From Nemertoderma westbladi (taxonomy: Eukaryota; Xenacoelomorpha; Nemertodermatida; Nemertodermatidae), in NCBI GenBank assembly GCA_032718475.1, contig JAUCBJ010007749.1, positions 1-64,000 on the forward strand: DNA of 64,000 nucleotides, read 5' to 3'. The notes below the pieces were generated by a model. That model did not search any database. It had not been told where the DNA came from and worked only from the letters and a program-made list of their open reading frames with translations. Below, one piece after another: positions 11,901 through 22,295 of the stretch. Positions within the stretch are counted from its first letter, which is position 1. Every line of letters starts with the position of its first letter. The translations under genes and the position numbers were made by a program.

Positions 11901-14771
11901 CTGCGCGAAGGGCACATCATCCTCTACAGACGTAAAATTGACACCAAACAGACAGACATTAAATACAGGACCTGGGGTGTCTGTCTGTAGATTTCCCGGC
12001 AAATTGAAGGAAAATTGAGGAAATGGTGCACATTTTAAAACAGACAAAAATCACCTACCTAACATGATCGTTATGCAAACTGATATGAACCTACTGCCCC
12101 ATTAGGCCCATGCTAATGCCATGCCCATATGGGGGAAATAAATTGGAATAAACTCACCACTTAAGGTTAACATTTTAACGGTGATCAAATTTGTACCCAA
12201 AAGTGGGCACACAAACTTTACAGATTTTTCTACATTTTAAAGATAAAAAGTCTGATGTAATTTTCAATATTGACACCATTAGCATCTAAATCGATTGTAA
12301 TGGTGCACTTGGTTTGTGTTCGATTAATAAATAATGCCTGTAAGAAAATGTTAGTAAATCGTCGCTCGAACTTTCAGGCGACGATTTTGTGGTGCCTCTG
12401 AAAGATTCACAATATAGAGAAATTTAATAATATCATCACCTTATAATATATATATATTAATTCAGTAATTAGCCTAGTCAACAGATTTAGTAAAAAACCT
12501 TATTTAATTAATTTTTGACTATCATTTAAAGTAGGCCTATTGTAGATAAAAAATTACAGCAGTTTTAAAAAGTTGGTGCCCACGTTCGGTAATGCCCACA
12601 TTCGGGTGTAGACGGTAAGTACAATTTTTTTTAAAAAACCTTATTTAGGCCTAATTAATTTTTGACTAGGCCTATCATTTAAAGTATTGTAGATAAAAAA
12701 TTCCAGCAGTTTTAAAAAGTTGGTGCCCACGTTCGGTAATGCTGTAATGCCCACATTCGGGTGTAGACGGTAATTAAAATTTTTTTTATATGAAGTTACA
12801 CATACTGACATAGGTCAGAGAGTGCCTGTGTGAAATTAAGACCCAGTATGACAAATCGGTCCAAAAATGGCCACTGGGGAAATGTGTTTGTCACTGTGCC
12901 TCAAATGTGATTGAACCATTACGACTAATGCTGTAATGTGGAGAATGGCAATGATACTGATGGTGCGATTTTGGATTTCGCAAGACACTTTTTTAACCCT
13001 GCCCCGGTAAGGTAAAAAATTATCCTTCACCGGTAACATGGGGTATTTTTATACCCCAAATTGATAAGACATTTTAAGTAACATTAAACAGAAAAACACT
13101 TGCAATCCCCCTCCCAGAATTTGCCAAATGGTGAAAAAATAAGTTGTGAATTTTTTTTTTCAATTTGGTTGAAGTCTACCCAACGCTCAATGCCACAAAA
13201 GTTATCCCACTACAATCACGATCATCGTTAACGTCGCGATGGGGCGTTTTGCAACAAGATACTATCATAGCGAAGCATTAGCTGTGAGAGTGTTTCTCAT
13301 TTTAGGTTTTTTAGTGGTGTTATGGGTCAAGTACACCCTGAAGTATACCATTGCAGTTCCAATAAGCATAAAATGAGTCAAATACCACCACTAAAAGTCA
13401 ACAAAGTGATATATATATACAGATATATCACCTCGCAATAGCACAAGATCTTGAATTGTAATATGAAATATACACCATGACTGCAAAAGTACTGATGATT
13501 TGGTCATAAAATGTGATTATTGTCCAACTAAATTATACATTGCAGTTTCAATGAACCCAAAATGAGACCCAAAAGGCCAGAACACCTCTAAGAAAGCCTA
13601 CACAATAAGAATTATTCACATATAGGCCTACCTGTATACTTAGCAATCTATCGCATCGCGATTAGGCCGAAGTCTTGGCTTGTGAAATACAGGCCATACA
13701 CAATACAGTAGCTTCATAATACTGATAATTTGGTCTTAAAAGACAAAGTTAAAACATGCCTCTAGATGTCTAGTACAACTAAATCGATATTGTGGTTCCA
13801 ATGAAACCAAAATGAGTCACAAAGCACCACTAAACGAGCACCATAACGTTATGGGGTATTTTTATACCCCATCTTACCTAACTAAGTTGTTTTCAAATTA
13901 AGGGCCCATAACATTTTTCATAAACAAAATTTTATGGATTTGACCCACACAATCGTTAGATTACAAGTTTTTTGGAAGATACTATGAAGTTGGACATACA
14001 TAATATAAGAGATTGTCGAAAAATATCAAAAGTAATCCCCTTGGGGTATTATTTTACCCCACGTTACCGGGGGAGGGTTTTAAAACGCTTATAAAAAAAA
14101 TTTTAAGGCGAAATCGAAAATTCCGGCTTCATGGTAACAACCACGGTGAGTTGAACTACTGAACTAGTTGTGTTTCAAATTTCTAGCAATATGATAAAGA
14201 TTTGTAGAAAAATTTGGCAGTTTGGGGGGGCGGCATTTCCGTGTCATCAGAAAATGACACTATATTACGGCAGTACGGGTCAGGGTCTGATGGTGTATAT
14301 AGGCTATCAATCAGACTGTAGCCTACGAAAAACGAACCTAATAAATTCCAGTGTTGATTTTGTAACCTTCAGGACAATAAATACCATCGGTTTAATTGCA
14401 AGTTTAATCTTCTCCATAACTTCCCAGTTAGATATAGTTTTGCCAGGGGTTTTAGTGGGAGGTAATGTTACAGATATATACATTCGAGCAATTGGTTTTA
14501 GGTACAATCCATAAGGTTCGTATAATTCAATGGCCTCAGAAACATCCGTACAAAGTGTTGGAGCTGTTGGCATTTTAACAGATCCTTGGACAATGTTAGT
14601 TGACTGAAGAACCCGTGTGAGGAATGGTTGGTACGTCTTATTGGTCGCATCATCCAAGTTCCCATCTTTAAGTTCTTTATCAATGGCGCTGACAGAAGTT
14701 ATAATTTCGTCGTCAATAGTATCCTCTGCCTGTAGACACAACTCGCCAGCTTCCACAGCAAGCGAAACCAT
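5966..14771 (-). CDS. AKAP17A: A-kinase anchoring protein 17A, two coding exons
   Basis: AKAP17A (also called SFRS17A or XE7) is a nuclear speckle protein that anchors protein kinase A and takes part in splicing regulation. Exon 1 covers 14771-14338 and exon 2 covers 7433-5966. The donor is AG|GTTCGT at 14338/14337 and the acceptor TTTCATTTTAG|ATTC at 7434/7433. The join splits an arginine codon and restores the conserved EFIRFEAELESKS, giving 633 codons in phase. Conserved blocks are GLYLKPIARMYISVTLP, GKTISNWEVMEKIK (exon 1), NDWNAFFRDAKHLNE, GERPDTISLQSVPCKWF and an RRM-like region at about 213-345. A long charged coiled coil follows (345-500, including SVRLMEELLDRIRAIK, where vertebrate proteins bind PKA RII), then a disordered tail. 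Other family members start near residue 67 here (ATG at 14573), so the first 66 residues are an extension I do not recognise. Both ATGs have good context. Confidence 0.93.
7533..7754. mobile_element. MITE-like element with inverted G-rich ends
   Basis: The left end GGGGGGAAACTGGAC is matched in inverse by GTCCAGTTCCCCCC at the right end, which runs into a pure C tract of about 20 bases. The interior has AACCAAAACAATAAAC and ACAGGTTACAG, which recur in the MITE at 46704. No coding capacity. Target duplication not clear. Confidence 0.5.
8381..9420 (-). mobile_element. 5'-truncated LINE with reverse transcriptase fragment
   Basis: A minus-strand frame encodes the second half of a LINE reverse transcriptase: VSTVDGDTE, GVLQGDTLAPFMFII (motif 4), YLTDLDFADD (catalytic FADD, motif 5), KKTKILTVN, then YLGSWIRKSSEDRRIRK and VLLYGSPCW. 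The same DNA family as the fragment at 3640-4463, clearly alignable with few differences, and with the same (TAG)n tail. It is truncated before motif 4 and has a small deletion near 8595 that shifts the frame and gives an early stop at 8572. It is in the same orientation as AKAP17A and lies within its intron. Confidence 0.88.
10120..10325 (-). mobile_element. Short decayed LINE fragment, same family
   Basis: Sequence such as TTGTACTTGACACA and CATTCTTGTGAATGTGCC matches the RT C-terminal part of the copies at 3640 and 8381 (compare about 3990-4160). It has small insertions, including a microsatellite-like ATTATAAGAG, and is more divergent than the other two, so it is probably older. Confidence 0.8.
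10460..10632. repeat. Inverted repeat arm A in AKAP17A intron
   Basis: This arm is the reverse complement of 14081-14301 with small gaps. Shared blocks include GTTGTTACCATGAAGCCGG, TAATATAGTGTCATTTTC and ACAACTAGTT. A 20-base C tract lies just left of it. Confidence 0.85.
10786..11014. mobile_element. Hairpin (MITE-like) element
   Basis: Two arms of about 65-70 bases (AAGGCCATTTATTCTATT left, AATAGAATAAATGGCCTT right) are near-perfect inverted copies around a loop of roughly 100 bases. The inverse pairing extends out to TCAAAGATT / AATCTTTGA. No reading frame. The structure fits a non-autonomous foldback or MITE element. Confidence 0.7.
12492..12785. repeat. 141-bp tandem duplication
   Basis: Two adjacent copies share AAAAAACCTTATTTA at the start and CCCACATTCGGGTGTAGACG near the end. 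The second has a few small indels (for example an extra TGTAA). Non-coding, inside the AKAP17A intron. Confidence 0.85.
13030..14062. repeat. Diverged repeats with GGGGTAT...ATACCCC palindromes
   Basis: The 20-base near-palindrome TGGGGTATTTTTATACCCCA occurs at 13039 and 13852, and a related TGGGGTATTATTTTACCCCA at 14042. Between them are three diverged modules of about 200-250 bp with the motif CCAATnAnnnnAAAATGAG followed by CACCACTAAA-like text near 13360, 13550 and 13800. No coding sequence. This may be one composite mobile element. Confidence 0.6.
14081..14301. repeat. Inverted repeat arm B next to the AKAP17A exon 1 donor
   Basis: The reverse-complement partner of 10460-10632. It ends only about 36 bases inside the intron from the 5' splice site. 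It carries an extra stretch with a G7 tract that arm A lacks. Confidence 0.85.
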
Positions 14772-16789
14772 GTTATTGATGTGGAACCAGAATAATTATA
14801 TAGAGAATTATAGAAAAGTTAAGTGAATTATAGAATTGTAAAGAAGTGAGGGCCTACCGGTAGGCCCAACTGTTGGGTGGTATGAGGGATGAGTGTATGA
14901 CTGTATGAGGCAGGGTACTGACAGACTGAGGTACCGCGTACCGGTGCCGGTAGGTAAAGTACTAACGTAGCCAGGTAGCTGGTGCTGGTGCTGGACCCCT
15001 GGACCTATTTCTGTATTTTGTATTTTATTCAGCGATAGGCCTAATTCAGTAATTATAGGCCTACTGTCAGACTGTCTACCTGTCAGCCTGTCTATAGAGT
15101 TCAGCAGTTCTGTCAGTCTGTAACTGTAGTTCAGTGCTGCAGTGGGCCCCTACAGCCCTACACCTGTACACGTACACTACAAAGCAGCAAAGTAGGCCTA
15201 CTGCAGTCGTTCATGTCGTTCTGTAGTTGTCTGCTGGCACAGTGGCCTGGTGGCAGGCTGGTAGAATTCCAGATTACTGTCAGAGTCAGACCTGCAGACT
15301 CAGAGACTGTTAGTGTTAATCATGGCCTACTATATACTACGGCCTACCAGGTCACCTTGAGAGGCCTCTTGAAAAGAGGCCACTTATTTCAATATGATGT
15401 AACTGGTAAGTTGTACCCAAATTTACCACCCACCCCCTAATACCACTAAATCGACTATCGCGAATTCAATGGGTGTATTTTTAAATGTTTATTGGCAGCC
15501 TGAAACGATGGACAACTAACTTTTTTGACATTTTCAATATGAAGACTGGTTGAAAGCCCGAGACTATTCCTCTAGTCAGACGATAATCGACGTGTAAAAA
15601 CGCGTTAATACAGTATGTGGGTCGAGTCACGAAGTCAGGCGTAGCCTGAGCACACAATTATACAAGTATACACACGAAACATCGCGAATTAAACAGCATT
15701 CATATATTGTGTTATTAATCGGAAACCTGCTATTTTTAGAAAACATTTTATTGATTGTTGTAATATTCCTCAATCTTGTAAAAAGTAAAAGTAAAAGTAA
15801 GTTCTTTTTAAAAAGTGATAATTTTTATGGAATATATCGGCTCGTCTACTGCTCGATATTAATATTATCATTATTTATTAAGAATTAATCTACCTGTCTA
15901 CTGTAATTAATTTATAAATGTACTTAAGAAAAGCTAATTATAAATTATAGAAGCACATTGATAGCACATTGATAACTCATTTACGGAATTTGGATATCTG
16001 CCTTTTCTTAAAGTTTGTTCGTCACTTTTCGCCTTCTGCATGTTATTGAAATATATGTTAATAATTGTTCGATAGATCGTGACGGAGTAGTTCTTATGGT
16101 AATCACAAAATGGCGATGTACCATAAAGTTCAAGGAAATGGAGTGCCGCCCTTCTTATAGGAATACCCGATCTCAATAGAATATGATGTACACAGTCTAA
16201 TCCAGTAAGCAACCGAGGGTGGACTCTCTATAGCCGAGGGGCACTTGTATAATAACTAATAATCACGAACCCCATCCTCTTATAATATATAACTCTGTAG
16301 TAGTCAGTAGCAGTAGTAATAATAGTAGTAGTAGTAGTAGTATAAGTAGTAAGTAATAGTAAAGGAGATCGGTTTAAACCAAAGTGATAAAGTAACATTA
16401 TTATATAACATAACCATATAGACAAAGTAGAATAAGATACGGATTCATAATTATTTTATCAAACTCATGTACTACTTACTTCAATGTGCCAATTGTAATA
16501 ATAATTAAACATATTATTCCGATTAATCTGCGTTTGGCCCTATAAGATATTATACTGAAGTGTTTTATATCAATATATCCATGCGAGTAAACAAGAAGTA
16601 AAGTAAATGTTTATTATTATAGTTTTAGAAATTGAATGATATACCCAAGATAGTGAAATAGATAATATACAAGAAATTGCCATTTGATCAGATATATCAA
16701 AGCGGCGTCTTTAGTATAATACCGTAATAGTATCAATTAACTCTGTTATACAATGTAAATATACTAAATCTATTTATAAATATATTATG
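14772..16789. other. AKAP17A upstream region, no gene recognised
   Basis: This should include the AKAP17A promoter and 5' UTR (the gene reads leftwards). The first 500 bases are rich in AGGCCTA and GGTACCGGTA motifs and are less AT-rich than the rest. Beyond about 15.4 kb the sequence is AT-rich with simple AGT/AAT repeats near 16310-16350. No TATA box or coding sequence can be defended. Confidence 0.5.
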
Positions 16790-18092
16790 AGCCCTACATT
16801 GTATATTTCTCCTACAGTCCCTATCTCATTCTAGATACTGTTTCTCAAACTGGGTACCTTTTCTCTTACCTCACTCTTACTAACTCAAACCTGTCTGGTT
16901 TACTCAAACCCAACTCAAACTCGCGTAACCACCCACTATGCACTGTGTAGCATTCATACAACAAGCTGTCTGTGTTTAATGGCCCACTCGCTTCTGTTAT
17001 ACTCTGCCTACGGGATTGATGGTCTCCTGCTGTTATAACATTCCCTAAACTTGATTTGTTTGTGTGTAATTAACTCCAGTAGACAGTGAGAATTAAGTTG
17101 CAGACTCAGTGACTCAATTTATTTTTAAATTTCAGAATAAAAAAATTATATGCTAAAAAATTATTAAACTGAAGATTTATTAATTTTTATTACATTTATT
17201 AAGTATGTATGACTCATAACATATTAACGTTATTTTACATTAAAATATAACCATATAATATAACCAACCAATTTTATAAATTTAGTTTAATGTCGCGTAT
17301 ATTTCGCTAATGTTTCTAATGTTTAACTTTAATGTTTTACTAATGTTTAATTCTCTATTACATCGTCAACACAATTATTCGCAATACATCCGGGTGTGGG
17401 GTGGGTATACCGGGCAAAGGGGCCAGAGGAAACCTCTGTAATTATAGACAGGGCCATATTTATGGGAGGGGGGGGGGGGGGGGGGGTGTTGCGAGGTCCC
17501 ATATGCACTAATAATTCTTAATTAACCATTAGATTTTTAAACTGATATGTCTTGTAAGGCACCAATTGACATCAAACAGACAGACAACAGAGCACCAATT
17601 TCCCACAACAATATTCCCAGAATTAAAACTTTCTCTACAAACAGACCGAGCCAGTGTGGTTTAGTTAACAACATACATTTAGTAAAGCCCACAAAGGAAC
17701 TGCGTGATTGACATGTCTTTTATGAGACACATGCAAGCCGGCCTGCCCAGCTTATGTAATTCAACCCATTAACTCAAGAGCCCAAGCAACAGACAGAGGC
17801 CCCTTCCCCATGTGGTGCCTCACTCAACCAGAGTAATTATCCATCCCGTACAGGAAGAGTAATGCTGAGTATGACACAGTTGGAAGTCAACCTAACTCAA
17901 ACCATGGCGCCAGACTCTAGTTTGAGTTAGATTGAGCTGGCTGCATCTTTCTGATTTCTCAACTCTTACCCCAGTCTTACCTACTGAAATTCTCCGTTGA
18001 CTATCATTAGTAAAAGGTTTGAGAAATGATACCCAGTTTGAGAAATAATATTCAGAATGAGATAGGGACTGTACAGGTAGACAATGTAGTAT
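16790..18092. mobile_element. DNA-transposon-like element with terminal inverted repeats
   Basis: The left end (ACAGTCCCTATCTCATTCT, then TTTCTCAAACTGGGTA) is matched in inverse by the right end (AATGAGATAGGGACTGTAC with TACCCAGTTTGAGAAA). The match continues outward into CTACATTGT / ACAATGTAG, giving ends of about 80 bases and a length near 1.3 kb. The interior has no transposase frame; a second module starting AGGGCCATATTTATGGGAGG with a long G run near 17449 looks like part of another element. Non-autonomous. Confidence 0.65.
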
Positions 18093-18599
18093 GTTAAAAC
18101 TTGATATAATTTGGTATAATGTATAACATATTACAAATAAGACTGAGGCAGCTAAACTATATTGCAAAGAAATCAAATATCCTAAAGTAATATACTAGAC
18201 CCTCCCTCCACCCTATAAATAGTGTTCACCACCTACCCCACCCACCACCCTTATTACTTCATAATAATGAAAGATAGTACTGGCGCTCCGGTCACTCCGT
18301 TCCCTCCGCTGGGGGGGTTAAGTTGTAGGTTTTGAAACTATGCAAAATCCGAGCACAGAGTTAGAAGCGCATTGGATAGGCGAACATTTCTTGCAGTGAA
18401 AGTATTTCCATACCTATTATAGTTTTCGAGATAGTCAGACATGAGTAGCTAAAATTTGAATTTTTTTCGGTAAAGTCTGATTTCACCGGTACCTGTCATC
18501 CGAAATATGGATTGTGATATATCGTTAGATGCGAGTCCACTAACTGTACATTCACATATTTTCAAGGAAAAAATTCGATCAAGGGTTTTCGAAATATTT

Positions 18600-19880
18600 T
18601 CGAATTACCGGAAGCAGACTTTGGACGACCATATCTCCGGTACCGGTAGGCCTATTGAGTCGAAATTTTTTTTAATCTACTTAGAACACTCCAGTGAATG
18701 TTTTTTAGTTTGAAAGTTTTGCCCCAAAATGCTCAGAAGTAATTTCGAAAAAACTGATCATTTTGCGATCATGATCTTTTGACCCCCTAGAATTGAACTT
18801 TTTTATGGTCAAATTTTGGCTACCCCCCCTAATTCGAGGGTGAGGAATCTTTTTGTAATGTTAAGTTTTTTCATACGGTGAACTCACAGCACTTGGTCTT
18901 CGAAATAAAACCGAAAACATGATCTTTCCTGATCATGGCCTGATCAAATCGCTTTTTGAAAATTTTGAAATGCTCAAAAGTTGCCCCTTCTTAATAGAAG
19001 TCGATTAGTAAAAAAAAAGTCGGGGGTCTCAAACAAAGTTTTCAAGAAAATCGGGAAAAACCGAAAAACACGATCTTTTATGATCAGGAAGCTGATCTCG
19101 AGAACTGGTTGCCCGATCGAGCCAATTTTTTTTTAATCAACTCAGAATAGACCATTGCACATTTCTTACAATGAATGTTTATTAGAAAAATGCTTAGATT
19201 CGATTTTAAATATACTGATCTTTTCGCGATCATGATCTTGAGTTTTGACCCACTAGACTTGAACTTTTTTATGCCCAAATTTTGGCTACCCCCCATAATT
19301 CGAGGGTGAGGAATCTTTTTGTGATGTTAAGTTTTTCCATACGGTGAACTCCCAGGACTTGGTCTTTGAAATAAAACCAAAAACACGATCTTTTCTGATC
19401 GCGGCCTGATCAAATCGTTTTTTGAAAATTTCGAAATGCTCAAATGTTGCCCCTTCACCATAGAAGTCGATTCGTAAAAAAAAAATCGGGGGTCTCAAAC
19501 AAAGTGTTCGAGAACATCCAAAAAAACTAAAAAATCTGATATTTAATGATCAGGTATCAGATCTCGAGAACCAGTTGTCCGATCGAGCCAATTTTTTTTT
19601 TAATCGACTCAGGGCGGTGTTCTGAACGTTTCCTACAGTAATTGTTTATATCCAAAATGCTTAGTTCGATTTTACGAAGTCCGATCTTTGCGCGATCATG
19701 ATCTTGCGTTTTGACCGGGAAGAATTCACTTTTTTTAAAATCTTTTAACGGGAATCATGACTAATGTGGGGTCGCTGAATCTTTTTGTAATGTTAAGTTT
19801 TTCGATTGGAGCAAGCCTTGAGTGTCCGATTGCTGATCAAAACTGATCTTTGCTGATCATGGTCAAGATCATGATCTGAC
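18600..19880. repeat. GATC-rich threefold tandem duplication, about 465 bp per copy
   Basis: The same succession of sequence occurs three times. GCGATCATGATCTT begins at 18765, 19226 and 19692 (spacings 461 and 466). GAGYCRAATTTTTTTTTAAT begins near 18654, 19115 and 19582. Each copy contains many GATC and TGATCA sites. The copies diverge by substitutions and small gaps. No continuous frame runs through the copies, and open stretches up to about 70 codons are not conserved between them. Confidence 0.85.
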
Positions 19881-20109
19881 ACCTCCAAAAAAAGCTCCTT
19901 GAATGTAAACCCATATGCTGCCTATCGATTGGCGCCGGTCCCAACTCCGTAGCATTAGCCGTTTTGGCTGTAGCTCCATAGCAACGTGGTTGCTAGGGAA
20001 GCGGACTTTTTGACTCAAATTGGCCCTAGCCGGAGAACCGTAGACTTTTTTAACACATTATGTATGGCGAAAAGTCTTCTGGATAAATTTTTTTTGGGGG
20101 GGGGGGGGT

Positions 20110-20512
20110 CTAGGAACATCCTATTGTTCGTTTTCGCTTAGTTGCTGAGATCCTCTCGTCCCCCAAATCCCAGGATTCTATAAAGGCATTCTGCTGGACT
20201 AGTTCCGTGGCCGGAATAGTGTTCGGTGTTCTGCGAACAGAGAACCTAATCGGTTTAGGGCCCTGACCGTCTAGCAAAACACGTTGCCACAACATCCGTG
20301 AATTCTTTTGAAGGTATTTTAAGTCCTCCTCTGTTCAAAACTTCAACATAGTCAGATGGATTTGATTGGGATCCGAATGGGTTAGTATCAGACCCACCAG
20401 CACCACCACTATCATCTGTATAAAGGTTCGTTGGGCAACTATCGCAAGGTTGCTTAACTATTGACAGATTGTGCAACAAGAAGCCTGACACAGTATATAG
20501 TAGGCCATGGTG
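20110..20512 (-). pseudogene. Transposase-like C-terminal fragment
   Basis: One minus-strand frame reads VSGFLLHNLSIV, CDSCPTNLY, then DYVEVLNRGGLKIPSKEF. The order G-F-L, Cys-x2-Cys and RGGL-x-PS resembles the C-terminal part of THAP/P-element-like transposases, where such residues follow the catalytic core. The frame breaks near 20260 and another frame (ending TKRKRTIGC) may continue it. There is no start or catalytic core here. A poly-G run at about 20094-20108 borders it. Family assignment is by motif resemblance only. Confidence 0.4.
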
Positions 20513-20654
20513 TTAATTACAGAATTAAGGTACCGGTACTACCGGTATTAATTACCGGTAACGCCACAGGTGATTGGAAAAAACATTCACCAAAAACGGA
20601 ACCGAATTTTACTAGGCCCCTATGCGGGACACACTAATAAATGGGTAGGGTAAA

Positions 20655-20919
20655 CTGGGGTAAGTTGGGACAAAATCGTCCTTTATAGCTTTTTTCAGAA
20701 TCTTAAAAACATTTTTTTGATAATCTGACCTTCTCAAGTATGCACCAGCACCATTGACCATGTACAGTAAGGCTACTGCAGTACCCATTCAATATCAATA
20801 ATATTCAATATATTTTATTTTATATTCTATCAAACTAATTACTTAATTTTTATGTTCAAAATAATTAATTACCATTTTTTAAATAATATTCATCAGTCAG
20901 TGTCCCAAATTACCCCAGC
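20655..20919. mobile_element. MITE-like element with CTGGGGTAAnTTGGGAC ends
   Basis: The left end CTGGGGTAAGTTGGGAC and the right end GTCCCAAATTACCCCAG are a 17-bp inverted repeat with one mismatch. A further GTGGGGTAATTTGGGAAAG lies just outside on the right (20936), suggesting a nested or duplicated end. The interior is AT-rich and non-coding. Confidence 0.65.
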
Positions 20920-22077
20920 ATGGCTGCATGGGGCTGTGGGGTAATTTGGGAAAGAAACATAAATCGAACAGACAGACATGAGTGGTCCATTATAATAATA
21001 TTAATTATTATTATTAACACAACCCATTGTAAAATAAACATTCATGCGATAAACATAATAAATTATGCATGCACTAAATTAAAAGTAAATTATAAAAGGG
21101 GAGAAGACCGCCCAGGACTGCACTTAGGGGGGGCCATACACTAAAAATCCAGAATGATGAATCTTTATTAATATAAAATTGACACAAACTTTGTTGAGAA
21201 ATTGTACAATGCTAAACAATGCATCAATAAGACCAAAAGTGGAGATTTTAAAGACTGTTCGACACCATCAGTTCAACAGTCTCCCGCTAGAGGGCTACAT
21301 ATCAAAAATGAAATGTCCTCCCATCTGCCATATCTTTGCATTTAATCCGAGCAATCTGAAACTTATCATATTTGTATTAGACCATTAGCTGTCGTGTCAT
21401 GTGTGTCATTCAAAAGGGGCTAATCTGTGTGCAGTGTCTATTCTGTTTGTCCATTTCCTTTCGTTGATCTTATCTTAATCGATTTACTGGTTTAAGCTGA
21501 GTCTTCTAATATAAATACCAAACCACAACTACCTGACTACATGCTGACATGGTGGTCTTTTTGAGGAAGGTGACTCATCTGCTGGGTCAGGCTGTCAGGC
21601 AGTTCTCCAGTCTGTTGCTAGGGGGCGAAATGTCTGAAAGTGAAAAAACATTCTCCCATTTCCGTGATTTTAATTCATATTTACTGAATCTTGGCAAAGT
21701 ATGTATGTACTATCTAGCTATGGACCGCCTACTATATGACTATAGGCCCTACTATCTGACTATACCACATGTTGCATCTTTGTGAAGATCATCAGTTCTT
21801 CAGACTGTCACTAGACGGCGAAATGTCTGAAAGCCAACACCTTACACTTACTTACTTATACTTACTTGTGATGCAGGGCCTAATTAAGGGATGGTGGGTT
21901 GGGAGCCCCTTGGAGAGGAGCCCAAAATTTGATTCAATTTCATAGTGGAAACGCTCGTTTCTTAATCAGTCGAAATCTCAAAATTTTCTGAACCTTTGCC
22001 CTAGTTTATTCATGACAAATGCCGTTGAATATATTGAAAAAAAAACATAGTAATGCGGGGATAAATATAATTAATTA
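20920..22077. other. Non-coding DNA
   Basis: AT-rich with no supported gene. A motif ending GGCGAAATGTCTGAAAG occurs twice (21626 and 21818) next to CAGTCTGTTGCTAG- or CAGACTGTCACTAG-like text, so a short dispersed or duplicated element is present. A (TAA/ATT)n stretch lies near 20990-21015. Confidence 0.5.
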
Positions 22078-22295
22078 AATAACGAAGTTCAATGCAGTCT
22101 TTGTCTAATGAAGATAAGTTACAAAGTTGCAAGCTTTCAGGTTCAGTTGTAACACTACTCCAAGCGTATATTTTTAAAAAAATAACGATATACTGTAGAC
22201 CTGATGAACGGTTCCAACGGAACCTGAAAGCTTGCAACGTTTTAACTTACTGTATCTTCATTAGAATAAGACTGTGGGTATTGAACTTCGTTATT
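22078..22295. mobile_element. MITE-like hairpin element
   Basis: The left end AATAACGAAGTTCAATGCAG and the right end ATTGAACTTCGTTATT are inverted copies. The match continues inward through CTAATGAAGATA and TTGCAAGCTTTCAGGTTC, giving arms of about 70 bases around a 70-base loop. It is flanked by A/T-rich target sequence. No coding capacity. Confidence 0.75.

Larger units (their letters stand above)
7434..14337 (-). other. AKAP17A: AKAP17A intron 1 (6.9 kb)
   Basis: The intron begins GTTCGT and ends TTTCATTTTAG on the minus strand. It contains two pieces of the same LINE family as at 3640, a small MITE, a 230-bp hairpin, a 175-220 bp inverted repeat 3.5 kb apart, a 141-bp tandem duplication and repeated GGGGTAT...ATACCCC palindromes. 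The parts at 7760-8380, 9420-10120 and 11015-12490 are AT-rich with no recognisable feature apart from poly-C runs. Confidence 0.9.
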
